Below are positions 10,710 to 22,697 of a stretch of 64,000 nucleotides of DNA, piece after piece; the first letter of the stretch is position 1; every line of letters begins with the position of its first letter. The DNA is taken from NCBI GenBank assembly GCA_027886185.1, contig WOAB01000583.1, positions 5,642,001 through 5,706,000 of the forward strand, given 5' to 3'. This DNA is from Rheum nobile (lineage: Eukaryota; Streptophyta; Magnoliopsida; Caryophyllales; Polygonaceae). A program made the position numbers and the translations under genes. The notes below the pieces were generated by a model. The model saw nothing but the letters and a program-made list of their open reading frames with translations, was not told the DNA's origin and ran no database searches.

Positions 10710-12667
10710 GTGGCAAGTTTGGAGGGTTTAGGGGCACCGAAATCTGATATCTTCTCTCTCTCTCTCTCGTTTTTCTTGCTCGCTGGAGTTTCATTCCCTC
10801 GCCGGAATTTCGAGGTGTCGCCGGAGCTCTCGCCGGTGGTCGTGGCAGACTTGGAGTGGTGCTTTGGAGGCGCAAGGAGGTCAGGAGTCGAAGCCCCCTC
10901 GAATCGAGCCCCGTCGAGTCGTTGCCGGTGAGGTTCCTTCCATTTTGGGTCGCTGGAGTTCATGGCCGCGACCGCGGACATGAACTGCCGCGACCGCGGC
11001 AGTGACAAGGCCGGCCGCGTCCGCGGCCACTGTCTTTGACACTCGCGGACGCTGTCCTCAACGCCCGCGACCGCGGAATCCAAGCCGCGACCGCGTATTG
11101 CCTTGGCAATCACGATCGTGGCCTTGGACGATCCAGTCTCGGGCGGGACTTCCGTTCTTTCGATTTCGTTCGTTCCTTCTTAGATTCGTATCATTTTATT
11201 GTCGAATCTAACCTAGGGTTGCGTTGTGGGTCGTCATCATAGGAATCTGTAATCCGTCTTCCGTTCCCGTTCCGGACCCAGAAACCCGTCGTCGCTCAAT
11301 CGTTCGTCTAGACTAAGGCAAGTGGCGGTTCGCTCTTGCTTATCATTCCATGTTTCCATTAATTATCAATTGTTATTAATTGTTAATTAAATTGGGATGA
11401 ACTATTGTTTTCTTTTGGGAACAGATTTTATAAATGATACGATTAAAACATGATATTATTATAGGTTGTATATATTGCTAGAAACAACGTTATTATATCT
11501 GTTATTACCATGATGGTATTGGTGTGGATTTTATGTGTGAACTTATACATTATAGTTAGAACGAGTATTCGTAGGAACGCTATATACCTTGCGAGGTCTA
11601 GCCGTTTCTTTATAACCGTGGTGGATAGGATGTCCAAGCCCTAACACCCTTCCCTGGTCATGACTATCCCCTATCCGAGTATAGGGGAGGTGCACACAAC
11701 TGGTGCCAAACAATCGGGAAATATTCCCAAGATATCTCTCGTATCGAGATGATATATGATAAAAGCTTTAACGTAAATATACGTTTTGGAATTAAACAAG
11801 ATAAGTGCGATTATGCACATAATTAATATAACCTCGGGCGAGGAGTACAACGTGGAAACCGCCCGGACTTCGATTAGAGTAAGTCCTCCTTCCAAATCTG
11901 AATTTGCATTACGCGGTGAGGTTGGTCGTGGACCCAAATGGTCAAGTCTTTTTAAACGCTTTTGTGAAATTATAACGTTCCCAAACATTTGTCATACTTT
12001 CCCATAAGACTCAATCTTTTGGAGTCTTCTCTTCATATGTTTCCCATAAGGCTCATTTCCTTTTTAGTGCATGTCTAAACTTTAATCATTCCGTGAAATT
12101 TATGGGTTATATATCGTCCATTCGGTTGTTATTCGAGGGACAATGATAGTAAACGGTTACGATCACTAGGACCATTCTGTTTTCACCCTTGCATAGTCTT
12201 TCATTAGACTAACCAACCGGGTTTTATTCCTTGCATGGTTGGCTGGTGTCATCCGTCCTATACGGCACATCACTGGTTGGTCCCCGAAGTCCGAAGTAAC
12301 CATTGAAGAAGAGACTTGCAGTTGGAGATTCAAGTATTAGTATTTTTAAAGGTTGTCAATTATTATTTATTCTTACCACTAAGTCATGTAATAGATTTAT
12401 TCTTCAAGTCTTCCGCTGTGTAATTTATAAGTTTTTCGCTGTAATTTCACTCTGTTGTAAAAACACTACTCTCGTTTAATGAGAGATCTTCTAATAATAA
12501 TGGTTGAGTTTCATTCAAAAATATCTTCCGCTGTTTAACCTTTCGTTATTTATTATGTTTATTTAAGATTAATTGTTTCGATTAAAGCCTTGGGTGACAT
12601 CGGACAACAACGTCTGAGGTCACTGGCGTGTGGCATTTCCGACAATAAGTCGGGGGTGTTACAATTA

Positions 12668-12680
12668 TGGTATCAGAGCA
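12668..12680 (+). promoter_or_regulatory. Gypsy-A primer-binding site (initiator tRNA-Met type)
   Basis: TGGTATCAGAGCA, four bases after the LTR end, is the classical complement to the 3' end of plant initiator tRNA-Met. It primes minus-strand synthesis. Confidence 0.93.
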
Positions 12681-13345
12681 ACGATTTTAAAATTCTTGGC
12701 CTATTGTTAGGTTTGAGAATTTTTGAAAATTAAATTCGAAACTATTTTCAACCTATTTTCTATTTGAACTAAATTTCGAGAGTTTTAATGTTAAATTTAA
12801 AAATTTTAATTATTTCTTGGAATTTAATTTAAACTAATGATTTAGCTATTTGAGCTTCAAAAGCTATTTATAATTGGTTTATAAAATGTCGTGTTATAAG
12901 CGATTAAATTAAGTTTACGATTGTAACTATTAAAAGTGCGATTTTTGTCTTAGTAAGAGTTTTGTGATAATCATATCACTAGTTTTGAGAAAATAACTTC
13001 ATAAATAACTATATTTATATATAAGGTTTAAAGATATAAAGTATGAAGTTGAAAGTATAAGATTTAAGAGGTTTTTCAAACTTCTGCAAGATTCAAGTTG
13101 TTACTTATTCCTTAGAGCCATTCTTAGGAATATCATTTCTCCTTAGATGGAATGTCATTTAAAGGTTGACGTTTCTCCTAGAGTTTCCACTTCCCAAGTA
13201 AGTCAGAGAAGAAGTCGTTTCCACGGTTAGTGGTGGTGGGCCAGTCAGACTAATATAGAGTTATTAGTTTGGACCCTTATAAATCGTATCATAACGTAAT
13301 TGACTCAGTGTCAAGTACAAGTTGGAAAAGTTCTAAACTAACGTT
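12681..13345 (+). other. Gypsy-A leader
   Basis: AT-rich untranslated leader between the primer site and the gag remnant. No open frame with recognisable protein is seen. Confidence 0.6.
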
Positions 13346-14139
13346 ATGGTTCATCAACAGATGATGGACACCCGATCCACCAACCGAGCAGCTAACAAAA
13401 TTCCTAGCAACGATTCTCGAATTCGGCTGAGAAGTGCTACTCCACCAGGGGAAGACGCGGGATCTGGATCACGTAGCAATGACTCGTCCCTGCGACAGGA
13501 TGTTCTTCATGGACAAGCGGAACCCTAACTACAAGGGGATTTCCACCTCCTGCCCCAATCATGCTAAATGCGACGACCATTGGACAGATAGTGGGGCTAG
13601 TGGTCGAAGTATTAACGACCCAGATGATACCGCAAGTCCAAGCAGCCCCCATACCTCAAGTCGCAGCTAGTATGGAGGCACAGATTAAGGCAAAGGGTGG
13701 GCAACATAATCGCAGGGCTGGCTCGTTCAAGCGGTCGGCGTCGCCCACCAAGTTCGATAAGTCTAGTCGTACTAGGATAAAGACGGCATCGTCTGATTCC
13801 GCCAAGGGCTCAGACTGGAATAGCGGCGAGATTCAATGCCACAACTGTGGTAAGGCCGGGCACAAGAGTCCTAGTTGCCAGAAGGATAAGAGGGTATGCT
13901 ACTATTGTGGAAGGGAAGGCCACATGAAGGCATCTTGTAGGAAGAAGGGCCTAAGGCCAACTCAAGCATGTCAGGCCTCAAAAGTTGGTAGTGGACAGAA
14001 CCCACGGGCAGAAGTGTCTGCTCCGGAGCAATATGTTGCTCGTGATAAAGGCAAGGCGCCTATGGAATCTTTGGGTCAAGAGCAGCGACTCTTTGTGATA
14101 CGTCACCCCGACGGGAGGGAAGCTTTGTACAAGTGGTAG
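13346..14139 (+). pseudogene. Gypsy-A gag remnant with two CCHC zinc knuckles
   Basis: An N-terminal piece (MVHQQMMDTRSTNRAANK) stops at 13528; a second frame starting at ATG 13561 runs to TAG 14139. The second carries tandem nucleocapsid knuckles CHNCGKAGHKSPSC and CYYCGREGHMKASC at about 13838-13943. The capsid-forming gag core between them is missing. The frame ends a few residues past the linker (DKGKAPMESLGQEQRLF), which matches the start of the Gypsy-C frame at the window edge, so the deletion starts right before protease. RNA binding might survive; particle assembly would not. Confidence 0.85.
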
Positions 14140-14810
14140 TATTTAGTAAAGTTTTTAGAATAAGGAGCGATGACTTGTGTTGATAGTTTCCATAGTTTAG
14201 TAATCTGTCTACTCGACTTTCTGTCAGTTGTTTATGTAATGTACGTTTCGAATAATAAAGAAGTGTTTCCTTGTTTCGGAAATTACTAAATTCGTTACTA
14301 TTGCAAATTGTTCGTTCATACGAGACTCCGAGAGTGCCAAAAACAGTTATGTGACGTGTGGATAAGGGTTGTCAGGACTCACACAGGAGGCGTAACGTAT
14401 GGAGCCTAGGTGTTCATTCCCTACATGGTTAACACCAGGGGCGACTCCATTACTGAATTACTAGATCCATTATTAGGAATCTCTCTTTATTCTTGGGGTA
14501 ATGTCGCATCGGTATGACATTAATTACTCCCTTTGTTGAGCGGATGAGCGTTATCTCGTAAGTTGAGTTTTCCAAAATTTCTTAGGGTCTAGGAACAAAT
14601 GTGTGTGGTTAATGCTCTATGAGATTTAAGAACTAAATCTCATACGTGTACCCTAAACATTAGCTCTGGTAAAAGTATGTAGGGATGGACTAAGGCGAAG
14701 TCCATAATGCCTAGTTATGAGGTCATGCTATAGGCATTGATGTGGATAGATTGTTGAGAAGGGAATGAATGTATAAGAGGGATAGTTCATAGGGAACTTT
14801 TTTTTTTTAA
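14140..14810 (+). other. Gypsy-A non-coding spacer left of the Athila-1 insertion
   Basis: No open frame of note and no RT or integrase motifs; apparently filler in place of pol. It ends in an oligo-T run (14801-14810) beside the Athila-1 GC array. Confidence 0.6.
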
Positions 14811-14840
14811 GGAAATTGAGGCGGTCGCCGTAAGGGGTGC

Positions 14841-14940
14841 GACGGGCGCCGTAATTAAACGGCGGGCGCCGTAATTAAATGGCGGGCACCGTAATTAAAC
14901 GGCGGGCGTCGTAATTAAACGGTGGGCACCGTAATTAAAC
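14841..14940 (-). repeat. 20-bp tandem array in the Athila-1 3' LTR remnant
   Basis: Five consecutive 20-bp units of the form GGCGGGCGCCGTAATTAAAC with one to three substitutions each, flanked by looser copies at 14820-14840 and 14941-15020. The same words occur in the LTR arm at about 18285-18430. Confidence 0.92.
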
Positions 14941-15210
14941 GGCGGTCGCCGTTCTCAAGTCGTGGCCAACTTTCTTGGCGAGGCATTTACGGCGGGCGAC
15001 GTAAGGTTGGCGGCGGGCGCCATGAACTCCTTATTCATTTTTTTGCGCTTCCTGCAGGTTAGATCGACACAGAACTACAAAAACTACAAAACTAAAAAAA
15101 ATTCAAAAGAAAATAAACTAAGGGAAGGGGAAAGAAAGTACCTAACATCGGGTTGCCTCCCGAGAAGCACCTTGTTTACTGTCCTTGGCTCGACATAGTG
15201 CTCGACCTCT

Positions 15211-17249
15211 TCAACTCGGGTTGCTCCTATCACTTGAACTCCTGAGGTCTATATCAGGGGGATGCCGCTTTGTGTGCTCCATGTTGAGCCTTTCCCCCAT
15301 GCTTGTGCCCTTCATGATGGTTGGACCGCTGTTCATATCTATGAATGCACTTGACATCTTCAGAAATGGCCTACCCAACATCTCAGGGCCTGCATGTTTG
15401 TTCTGCCCCGCATCCAGCATGTAAAAATTCGCCACCTGAATTAAGGCCTCCTTCTTGTGCTTCCCCTTTGGTTTCTTCTTTATATTGCCCAGCGCCCTTA
15501 AAAACTATGTGTAGCGAGGGATGCAATTTGCCAGTTTGATCAAGGGAATGGTTGCCTCGCAGATACTGAAGGTTTCATATAGCTCTTTGTCGTTCTTCAG
15601 CCTTCGAGTATCTTGTACTGCCTCAGGGTGGGGCGTGATAGGGTGCAGCGCAATGAGCGGGGAGGAGTTGAGACGCACATACTCATCATAGGCAGCCTCG
15701 AGAGGGTCGGGGGCTGCCGGGGCATTTTCGAGAGGAACGAGCATCGCAGGATCGTTTTCGCGATCGCGACTCTCCTCCTCTTGGTCGCTGAATTCCTCCA
15801 GTCCCATAAAATACTCTTCTTCAGAAAGCACAACGCGGTCCAAAATATCGTCTGGAATACCCATCTCCTCAGTGGGTGAACCGAGGTCGAGGTATACCTC
15901 CCGCGGTCTTGGGTTCTCTTCTTCTTGAGACGGAAGTTTACCAGAATCCTCCGCTTCAAGTTTACTAACTGCTTGAGACATTTGACCCACTTGCCTTTCC
16001 AAGTTCTGAATGCTAGCTTGTGTAGTTTCTTGGAATTGCAATGAGCTTTTAGTCAATTTGGCAACATTCTCATTAAGGTTCACGTTGCTCTGCATCAGCA
16101 TCTTCATGATATCCTCCATAGACGATGAAGGATTCGAACTCTGCCCTTGCGGTCTTGGCACAAATGGCTGCCTTGGTTGTTGAGGATTACTCTGTTGTTG
16201 CTGTGGTTCTGGGTCTCTCCATCTGAAGTTGGGATGATCCCTCCAACCAGGGTTATAATTACTAGAGTAGGGATCATGCCTGGGCCTCTGTTCATATCCT
16301 CCCACTGCATTCACCTCCTCTTGTAGAGTGGGGCACGAGTCAGTAGGGTGCAAGTCGTCGTGACAAATCTCACAGGCCTTGGCCTGCTGAGGCGTACCTT
16401 TCAGTTTCAAACGCCTCACCTCCTCTCTCAACACATCAAAATCAGCCTGATCAATTTTCGCTTGAGAACCAGCAACAACCAAGCTTTGGGAACCTCTCCC
16501 ACTGTACTGTCTAGAGTCATCAGCCAGAGTAGCAAATATCTCTAGAGCTTCTTCGTAAGTCCTCTTCAGAATATTCCCACCACATTAAGAATTCACCATT
16601 CGACGATCATCTTCACGGAGTCCCCCATATAAATAGAGAATTAGATCATGATTAGCATAGCCATGGTAGGGGCAACTCTTCACCAGTTTCTTGAAGCGCT
16701 CATAGTAGTCATAGAGAGACTCATTAGACAGCTGCTCCACATTGCAGATTTTTTCTTGAGTTGATTGGACTTGATAGCTGGAAAGTATTTATCGAGAAAC
16801 ACCTTCTTCAAATTCACCCAAGTAGTGATGCTTCCTGGGGGAAAAGAATGATATTAGTCCTTCGCGGAGTCCTTCAGAGAGAAGGAAAAGACTCTCAACC
16901 TCATCTGATCTTCAGTAATCTTAGATGGCCTCATACTGGTGCAGACCTCAAGGAACTCATCCAGGTGCTGAATAGGATCCTCAAGCGGGGTTCCACTGAA
17001 TTTCGGGAGTAAATGGACTACTCCTGTCTTGAGCTCAAATTTAACCCCATCACCCAGGGTAGGGAATTGTACAGCACGAGTTGGTTGCTCCAAGTTAGGA
17101 GCTGTCAGGGATTCCAGAGTAACACGATCAGCCATCGATTCAGTTTCCTGAAGTAGCAAATTCGCAGCCCTGCGAGCTTGAAGGAAAGTTCTTTCGATTT
17201 CTGGATCAAAAACTAGAGGTAGATTATTAGTAACACGGGTGTGAACCAT
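15211..17249 (-). pseudogene. Athila-1 gag with protease tail (broken, protease active site deleted)
   Basis: Starts at ATG 17249 (MVHTRVTNNLPLVFDPEIER), 60-80 bases past the primer site. The gag core reads FELKTGVVHLLPKFSG and later SCPYHGYANHDLILYLYGGL. It is broken by a frameshift near 16800-16850 and stops near 16585 and 16850. A knuckle-like CEICHDDLHPTDSCP follows, then a Gln/Pro-rich linker and NLERQVGQMSQAVSKLEAE. The frame ends at 15505. A separate piece at 15435-15211 holds the protease tail (ANFYMLD, PEMLGRPFLKMSSAFIDM). The stretch with the catalytic Asp between them is absent, as in Athila-2. Confidence 0.82.
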
Positions 17250-17305
17250 AAGATAGGTTCACACCAAGATTGGCACACAAATTACACACACAAAATAGAT
17301 TATTG

Positions 17306-17326
17306 CCTCCCCGGCAACGGCGCCAA
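17306..17326 (-). promoter_or_regulatory. Athila-1 primer-binding site (tRNA-Asp type)
   Basis: On the minus strand TTGGCGCCGTTGCCGGGGAG lies next to the LTR end. This is the usual primer site of Athila-like elements, taken to pair with tRNA-Asp. Confidence 0.8.
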
Positions 17327-17328
17327 TT

Positions 17329-18674
17329 TAATAACAAGTTTTTGTCATTCTAATTCCTACTATGCAAAATATCCAAACAAACCTTAAACCATAGTCCTAG
17401 GTAAGTAAAGGTCGAATCCACAGGGAGGCAAATTCTATCTTAGTATGCAATTTATATGTCAAACTAAAGTAACCAAAGGGGGGTTTTGTGAGTTTAAGTA
17501 ATCTAAGCATGCAAAAGTAAACAAAGTAAAATATGATGAAATCAGTGATGGGGAAAAGCACTTAGTCAAACAACATCCACTATTCGTATGACAAGTTGAT
17601 CATAGAAAATCATTCAAAATCTCATGCAATGGAAATTCCAATTCCTTTTCAGATATAACTAATAGCACAACCAGATACTATTAGCACTAACTAATTAAAC
17701 AACCCTGAAACTATCAAGATTCAGTTTAACAGTAGCCTTACGGATAGGAATATAGTTGGATACAATTCTAGCATAAAACAACCAGCTTTTATCCTAGAAT
17801 GTAAATCAATTCTCTTCTGCATAAGACTAGCACAACCAGATACTAGTACGATGCAGTTGCTACTCTGAAATAGATATGCTCAACCAGTAACAATATAAAT
17901 CTAGCAATAGATCAATAACGACAAACCCTAGTTGCATCCAAATAGAGATTATCAATATCAATCATAAGCAACTTAAGCAAGAGAAAGATAAAAACCATGC
18001 AATAGATTAAGAACAAGAATCTCACAACTGAATCAAAACGAAAGCTTCAGTGTCTGACTAAGCCAAGGAGGCTTAGTTCTTCATAGCAAATACGTAGAGA
18101 GAAAATTAGGTATCGAGAGAGAAACGAAGATTGGCAAACAAGCCTTTTCTCTACCCTTAAATACTAAAGGAAATAAAGCTAAGTTAACCTAAAACGAAAT
18201 AAATAAAAAGTAATAAAATAATGCAAATAACATATAAGGAAAATCCGGCTCAGCGGTCTTCTGACACGGGCGGCGGTCGCTGCATCCTTCACGGCGGGCG
18301 CCGTAATCGCGACGGGCGCCGCAATTAAACGGCGGGCGCCGTCTTTCCACGGCGGGCGCCGTAATTAAGTTGTAGCTAGCTTCTCTGGGCAGGAATTGGC
18401 GGTGGTCGCCGTAAGTTGCACGGCGGTCGCCGTGAACTCGTTTCTTCCTCCTTTGTCTCTTCAGCTCCCAAAAGCATGTCTTCAGCACCTCCTCGCCAAT
18501 ACTTCATAACTCCTTGGCGTCTACTACTGGTGGCTTCCTCCTCAGTGTCTCATATGATCTCCAAAATAGCTCAAACACCTCCAAATACACCAACTTTGCC
18601 TCCAAATGCCATACACATGAATGTGTCTAAATCTACCCGAATGGCACCAATAAAACCTCTAATGACTCTTACTT
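17329..18674 (-). repeat. Athila-1 5' LTR (minus strand), left arm of an inverted pair
   Basis: Ends on the minus strand with CTTGTTATTA beside the primer site; the canonical end, seen in the other arm, is CCTGTTATCA. The GC-rich word cluster is at 18241-18440. At 18674/18675 the sequence turns round on itself. Confidence 0.82.
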
Positions 18675-20158
18675 AAGTAAGAGTCATTAGAGGTTTTATT
18701 GGTACCATTCGGGTAGATTTAGACACATTCATGTGTATGGCATTTGGGGGCGAAGTTGGTGTATTTGGAGGTGTTTGTGCGGTTTTGGATATCATATGAG
18801 ACACTGAGGAAGAAACCACATGAGAAGACGAGGAAGAGGAGTGCAATGAAGAGTAGAAGAACCATAGGCTGAATTCAATTGGTTCGTTCTCTCTACTCCG
18901 ATGTCCAAATGGAGTGATTCAAAATAGAGGAGTTAGCTTTTGCAGTCTACTGCAAGTCCTCAAAATATGAGCGCGATCCGAGTTGGGAATCAAAAGTTAT
19001 GGCATTTTTACGGAAGTGTCGCAGGAGCTGAACCGAAGAACGGCGACCGCTGTACAAAGATGGCGACCGCCGTAATTACGGCGTCCGCCGTGAACCTTAC
19101 GGCGCCCGCCGCAATTGGCTTTCCACCGACCTTGGCTATGAAGTGACCATGGCGCCCGCCGTTTAATTGCGGCGCCCGCCGCGATTACGGCGCCCGCCGT
19201 GGGAGATGCGGCGACCGCCGCCGATGTATGAAGTCCGCCGTGCCGTTTCTTTATTTGCATTATTTTATTACTTTTTATTATTTCGTTTTAGGTTAACTTA
19301 GCTTTATTTCCTTTAGTATTTAAGGGTTGAAAAAAGGCTTGTTTGCCTATCTATCTATTATCAACTCTCTCGAAACCCTAATTTTCTCTCTACGTATTTG
19401 CTATGAAGAACTAAGCCTCCCTGGCTTAGTCAGACGCTGAAGCTTTCGTTTTGATTAAGTTGTGAGATTCTTGTTCTTAATCTATTGTATGGTTTTTATC
19501 TCTTCTCTTGCTTGAGTTGCCTATGATTGATATTGATAATCTCTATTTGGACGCAACTAGGGTTTGTCGTTATTGATCTATTGCTAGATTTAGATTGTTA
19601 CTGGTTGAGCAAATCTATTTCAGAGTAGCAACTGCATCGTACTAGTATCTGGTTGTGCTAGTCTTATGCAGAAGAGAATTTATTTACATTCTAGGATAAA
19701 AGCTGGTTGTTTTATGCTAGAATTGTATCCAACTATATTCCTATCCGTAAGGCTGCTGTTAAACTGAATCTTGATAGTTTCAGGGTTGTTTAATTAGTTA
19801 GTGCTAATAGTATCTGGTTGTGCTATTAGTTATATCTGAAAAGGAACTGGAATTTCCATTGCATGAGAGTTTGAATGAGTATCTATGATCAACTTGTCAT
19901 ACGAATAGTGGACGTTGTTTGACTAAGTGTTTTTCCCCATTACTGAATTCATCATCTTTAGTTGTTTTACCTTTGCATGCTTAGATTACTTAAACTCACA
20001 AAACCCCCCTTTGGTTACTTTGGATTGACATATAAATTGCATACTAAGATAGAATCCGCCTCCCTGTGGATTCGACCTTTACTTACCTAGGACTACGGTT
20101 TAAGGTTTGTTTGGATATTTTGCATAGTAGGAATTAGAACGACAAATTCCTGTTATCA
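18675..20158 (+). repeat. Inverted second copy of the Athila-1 LTR (plus strand), right arm
   Basis: Reverse complement of 17329-18674 over its whole length, with high identity outside the GC cluster (19036-19245). It ends CCTGTTATCA at 20158, with no primer site after it. The arms meet without spacer at ACTTAAGT (18671-18678). It may be an inverted LTR from autointegration, or a separate LTR joined by rearrangement. Confidence 0.85.
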
Positions 20159-22684
20159 CCAGTGTAGGACCAATGGTTAAAGCTTTTTGAAAAGTCGAAT
20201 GTACAAAGTCATAGGTATTATTTTGGAAGATCTATTCGAAGTTTCGTTTTGAGGCCCATCAGGAAATGATGTGATTAAGTCTTGGAGAGATAGTAAGTAT
20301 CCGTAATGCAAAAGGGGTTGCTTTAATTGGGATAGTAGATTGTGTGAGGAGTATAAGGATCTTAAGTTTGAGATAAGTTATTGGAGTCAGTTAAACAAAC
20401 CTTTGGGATGTGAGTCAGGAAAAGGGCGGCTGAGCCAAATCTAAGTGGACCAAATGATTGAAATTGGTAGGTTGTACGATCAGGGAATAAGGAGTTATGA
20501 TACTTGTAAGGTTATAAGGTTTGATATTTGGATTTTATGTGAGTTTGTCAGTTAGAAGGCTTATGGTGCAATTCTTTGGAGAAGACTAAGTTGTGAAGTT
20601 ACTGTGTTAGAAGGAGGCCACTTAAATGGAAAGATTACAGTTTAAGGATAGGTTATGTTGATGATTCCGATAAATTAAAAGGATTTAGTGGAGAGAATTG
20701 TCTATGTGCGCTAAGGAGTAAGGTAGCAAGCGTTAATCGTATAAAGCTATTAAAGGATTCTGATAGAAGGGACTGATACGGTTGGTAATGAATCATTTAT
20801 CAGGATGATACCTTAAGGAAATAGGAGTAATATCTTAAGGGATTTTGGTTATGAAAGTTGTAAGTGAGTATGTTCATTGTGGACCGGAGGATTAGACTTT
20901 CGGAAAGGCTAAGGGTGTGAAGTCATATGTATCGTCTTGGAAGATTTATCTGAGGTTCGTTATGAGGCTTCCTTAAGAGGAACGACATAAGGATTGGCGT
21001 AGAGTGATCAATGTCTGTTAATACGATTTGATGTCATGTTTTGGGGGAAAATCAAGTGATTGGTCACAATTGTGCTAATGGATTTATCACGGCATTGTTT
21101 TGAGGAAACTAAAGGTTTTGAGTTGGAAGTGAGCTTTAGGGCCAAACTTATTTGGGCCAAGGAACTGAATCAGTGAATTATACCTTCAAGGGATATAGAG
21201 ATATGATATCTGGAGATTTACAAGGTCTGATATGTGGATTGTTAGAGAGTGTGACGTCTATAAGGCCGATGATATAGCACTTTTTGGAAAATTAAGTTGT
21301 GAACGATTGTATTGGGAGAAAGCCACTTGAAATTGAAAGGTTATGGTGTAAGGCCTAGTTATTCGGAGGATATCGATAAACAAAAGGATATAGCATGGGA
21401 AATTGTCGTATGTGCATTTAAGGAGTAAAGTAAAATTTGTTACTCGTATATGTACCCATTGAAGGACTTAGGAAGTAAAGTGATTGATTTTGATGGCAAG
21501 GCATCGTTCATCAATATGGTATTTTTGAGTAAATAGAATTGAAGAACACTAAAGGCTTAAGTTAGAGATTGAATAAGGAATACGTTAGGTTAATCTCGGA
21601 TATACGGTAAATATCCGTAAAGCAAAAGGGTGCTCAATTTGGGATAATAAATCGCATGAGGACAACTGATTGCCTAAGGATTTTTGGGTGAATAGCAAAC
21701 TCGACCGGTAAAAGTTGTTACGGTTTTGAAGGTCAATAGTGTGGCATAAAGTAAGTATGTAGATGATATCAAGTGGACTTGAGGAAAAGGTGACCCACGT
21801 TTATTAAGGTGATCGTATGACACGTTTGGATAAGACGAGAGTATAATCCTATGGAGAGGATTAGTAAATCATGTTGAGGTAATCGGACATAGGATGTGGT
21901 GTGAGTAATTGTGGGATCACAGGAGTGAAGATTTTGAGTTAAAGATATGGCACAAGGGCCAAATGTGAGTAAGGTAACCAATGTAATAGGTGAGTCGTGT
22001 ATGTAAGGAGTAAGGTCTATATGACAAGAGAGGTACTAAGTTGAGGTATAGTGGAATTCTATGTATGTACTTTGAGGATCTGATCATCGAAGAAAAGTTA
22101 GTAGAAAAATAGCGATGTTATACTGGAGATTAAGGTCTTTTTGAGGAATAGGGCAACATAGCGATGTTATACTGGAGATTATAATGGATACTCTGAGCAA
22201 GACAATGGTAATCTTGTGAATGATCACATCTGTTCTACCAAGAGTAAGGAATGTAGGCAGTATGTTGTAAGTGGAATCATGATCGAGTAAATAGTTCGAT
22301 TTTTGGCGGTACAGGTTTCGGAAACCAAATTTATTCAAGGATATCGACTTAGGGAAGATAAGGTACATACTTTAGGAAACGTTTAGAGAAAGGTGAAAGA
22401 GAAATATGTATAATCTCATGCTTAAGGTATAGCGAGACTAGTGCGATGATTTTAGGAGACAATTATCCTAAGATAATTATGACCTTGAGGATGGTCACGA
22501 GTTAGTACAAGAATAGTACGTGAAAGTAGGATATGCGAGATAGTGGTATGGTTGAGGAAACAGATCGTTTTCCAGGAGCAAGTACTTGATGCATTGATTA
22601 AGGAAGTTACGATCAGGTAGTGAGTTATGGGGAAACGGGTCCCATTAGTTTAGCAATGATAGTTTCGGGGTCGAAACTTCTTTT
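20159..22684 (+). other. Gypsy-A non-coding spacer with diverged ~700-bp direct repeats
   Basis: No coding frame. Two diverged copies of about 700 bp can be traced: 20190-20885 and about 20886-21600. Matching landmarks include TTGGAAGAT near 20254 and 20938, and GCCACTT near 20608 and 21322. A further partial match (CCGTAA-GCAAAAGGG) is at 20300 and 21615. It fills the place of pol. Confidence 0.6.
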
Positions 22685-22697
22685 AAGGGGGTAGTGA
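22685..22697 (+). promoter_or_regulatory. Gypsy-A polypurine tract
   Basis: AAGGGGGTAGTGA directly precedes TGTAATACCCC of the 3' LTR, the usual arrangement for Tekay-like elements. Confidence 0.85.

Larger units (their letters stand above)
10238..12663 (+). repeat. Gypsy-A 5' LTR (2426 bp)
   Basis: TG...CA ends. A TATA box sits at 10702-10709. CCGCGACCGCGG-type words occur in two clusters, 10491-10591 upstream of the TATA box and 10966-11094 downstream. The rest is AT-rich. Several open frames cross the GC-rich part on both strands, but they follow the repeated words and show no conserved protein. The last ~70 bp (AAGCCTTGGGTGACATCGG...) is shared with Gypsy-B and C. Confidence 0.93.
14811..18674 (-). 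mobile_element. Athila-1: minus-strand Athila-like element, 3' LTR truncated, inserted in Gypsy-A
   Basis: Read on the minus strand: LTR 18674-17329, a tRNA-Asp-type primer site at about 17306-17326, a gag pseudogene, a protease tail, then a remnant of the 3' LTR consisting of the GC array at 14811-15035. The layout and wording match Athila-2 and Athila-3 in this window. No RT or integrase is present. The low-coordinate end is truncated, and no target duplication was found. Confidence 0.8.

Noticed and set aside
10115..11242. Long open frames on both strands across the GC-rich part of the Gypsy-A 5' LTR (Arg/Gly/Pro-rich)
   Set aside because: They follow the CCGCGACCGCGG words, overlap in several frames and are matched by similar frames in the 3' LTR. 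High GC lowers stop frequency; no conserved domain is seen.
14841..14940. Regular 20-bp repeats resembling a CRISPR array
   Set aside because: No spacers of unique sequence, plant nuclear context, and units run head-to-tail without gaps.
21769..22368. Minus-strand frames in the Gypsy-A spacer
   Set aside because: Short, low complexity, no conserved residues; the spacer is non-coding and repeat-derived.
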